Assembly (NCBI RefSeq): GCF_020520425.1
Contig: NC_079492.1
Coordinates: 140,062,361 to 140,126,360, forward strand
Length of the DNA stretch: 64,000 nucleotides
From: Spinacia oleracea
Lineage: Eukaryota > Streptophyta > Magnoliopsida > Caryophyllales > Amaranthaceae
Direction of reading: 5' to 3'
The notes beneath the pieces were generated by a model, which was not told where the DNA came from, made no database searches, and saw only the letters and a program-made list of their open reading frames with translations. The translations under genes were made by a program, and so were the position numbers. Below, one piece after another: positions 62,866 to 64,000 of this stretch; position 1 is the stretch's first letter; each line of letters begins with the position of its first letter.

Positions 62866-64000
62866 AATAAAAAAATCGGATATAGTTTAGCTTGTTATGT
62901 CACATAAGATTTCAAGTTGTTTTATTGTCTAGCTAATTTATGCTCTAATAGCTAGCAAATAGCTTGTTATTTCAATTGCTCCTACTTGTTCCACTTGTCA
63001 ATTATTTATTTGGCAAATTTGGGAGCTAGTTGTCAAGCAAATTAGCTTGTTTAAGCTAACTAGTTTTTGGGCCCGTTTATATGTTGGTCGGGTAATGAAA
63101 TTTAGAAGTTATGTTGTTCTTAAGTAGGTGTTAGAAGTTCTTTAAACCAAATGACAATAATTAAAACTTTAACATACGAAGTCTTGTCTTTTTAATCATT
63201 ATTACATTTTTCTGCTTATGTTCATCTTCCCTGAAAAAGTAGATCCACTTTAAATCACTTATTACCACCAATAACATATCATTTGTGCAAAGGCCAAACA
63301 AATTTGTAACTGTTACAGTTTACGACTATACTCATGTTATCCAATTAAGGGAAAGACTTAACAAAGTCTAACTATTGAACTATACTGACAAAACTTTTCT
63401 TATAGGAGAACTAAAACTAATTGTAAGTTCCCCTAACAACAAAAATATACAAATAAAATCCACCTAAAAGTCTCAAAATGTCGATGACGATTTACCCACC
63501 TTTAATCATTCGTATGGAAACCATACATTATAAGATTATCCTTCTCTGCAAAATGAATTGCAACTAATTAAGCAAGAAAAATAAACAACGTACTTCCAAT
63601 GTGCTTAAGAAAAATCAAGAACAACGTGCTTAGAGAGAGATAGAGGGGGGAGGGGGGGTGGTATTACAGCTTGAATTACATGCATGAAAATAAACAATAG
63701 AAATGTTGAATTAAAGCACCATATAATCTCCTACCGTTTCAAAACGCTTCAGTCAAAAAGTCTATTAGTGAGGTTAAATTTTGAATTAATACTACAGGAG
63801 AAGGGGAGAAGATTTGAGGATTGAATTAAATTGACATTGAAAATAATTAAGCTTGGAGAGTTAATGGGAAGGTGAAGAAGAATGGTGAAGATGAAGTAGG
63901 GGACGGTAGTTTAGGCACAATCAAGTTGAGTATCGATCCTAATTTTTGGTAATCCCTCCATCCCTTTTTTGTAGTCCTTATTCTATTTTAAGCGTCCCAA
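62866..64000. other. Intergenic, ending in a Stowaway terminus
   Basis: A ggcccgtttatatgttggtc word at 63070 resembles the start of a DNA element. From 63950, TA then ATCCCTCCATCCCTTTTTTG is the left end of a Stowaway MITE cut off by the window edge. No gene is supported. Confidence 0.45.

Overview
This window is nuclear DNA from a flowering plant, very probably a eudicot. It is AT-rich, its genes carry introns with GT..AG borders, and most of the sequence between genes is made of plant-type LINEs, SINEs, MITEs, Helitrons and a Pack-MULE-like element. The frequent ACTCCGTA-type ends of Stowaway elements would fit Caryophyllales (spinach, beet, quinoa), but that placement is only an inference.

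Five host protein genes and one tRNA gene could be read exon by exon. They are a LURP-one-related (LOR) protein (4877-5706, minus, 3 exons); an LRR receptor-like pseudokinase of the At1g63430/At5g41180 type (22525-26783, plus, 13 exons, 666 aa); the ribosome-assembly PIN nuclease NOB1 (28623-33574, minus, 5 exons, 619 aa); beta-tubulin (37642-40809, plus, 3 exons, 445 aa); a serine racemase gene (41373-43078, minus, 6 exons) with an in-frame stop in exon 4; and tRNA-Gly(GCC) (54839-54909). For every protein gene the inferred exons sum to a whole number of codons, which supports the splice sites. The RLK and NOB1 genes converge, as I recall their Arabidopsis counterparts At5g41180 and At5g41190 also being neighbours. 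Tubulin and serine racemase also converge.

Layout: 1-22.5 kb is repeat-rich with only the LOR gene. It holds a LINE remnant, several tRNA-derived SINEs (three with perfect target duplications), MULE-type MITEs with 9-bp duplications, hAT and Stowaway MITEs, Helitrons and a solo-LTR-like fossil. 22.5-43 kb is the gene island, with a LINE inserted in a NOB1 intron. 44-56 kb is a nest of mobile DNA: a 1,019-bp tandem duplication, a Helitron, a Pack-MULE-like element inside the Helitron carrying pieces of a PRCC-like host gene, and a hAT MITE inside the Pack-MULE. A truncated mariner element, the tRNA gene and another Helitron follow. 56.1-62.3 kb is a decayed L1-type LINE with an 899-bp near-identical internal tandem duplication. 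The rest is AT-rich with no gene I can support.

I found no gene cluster that looks like an undescribed biochemical system. The most unusual points are the PRCC-capturing Pack-MULE and its layered history, the otherwise intact serine racemase gene with a stop codon, and the set of SINEs and MITEs whose exact borders can be read.
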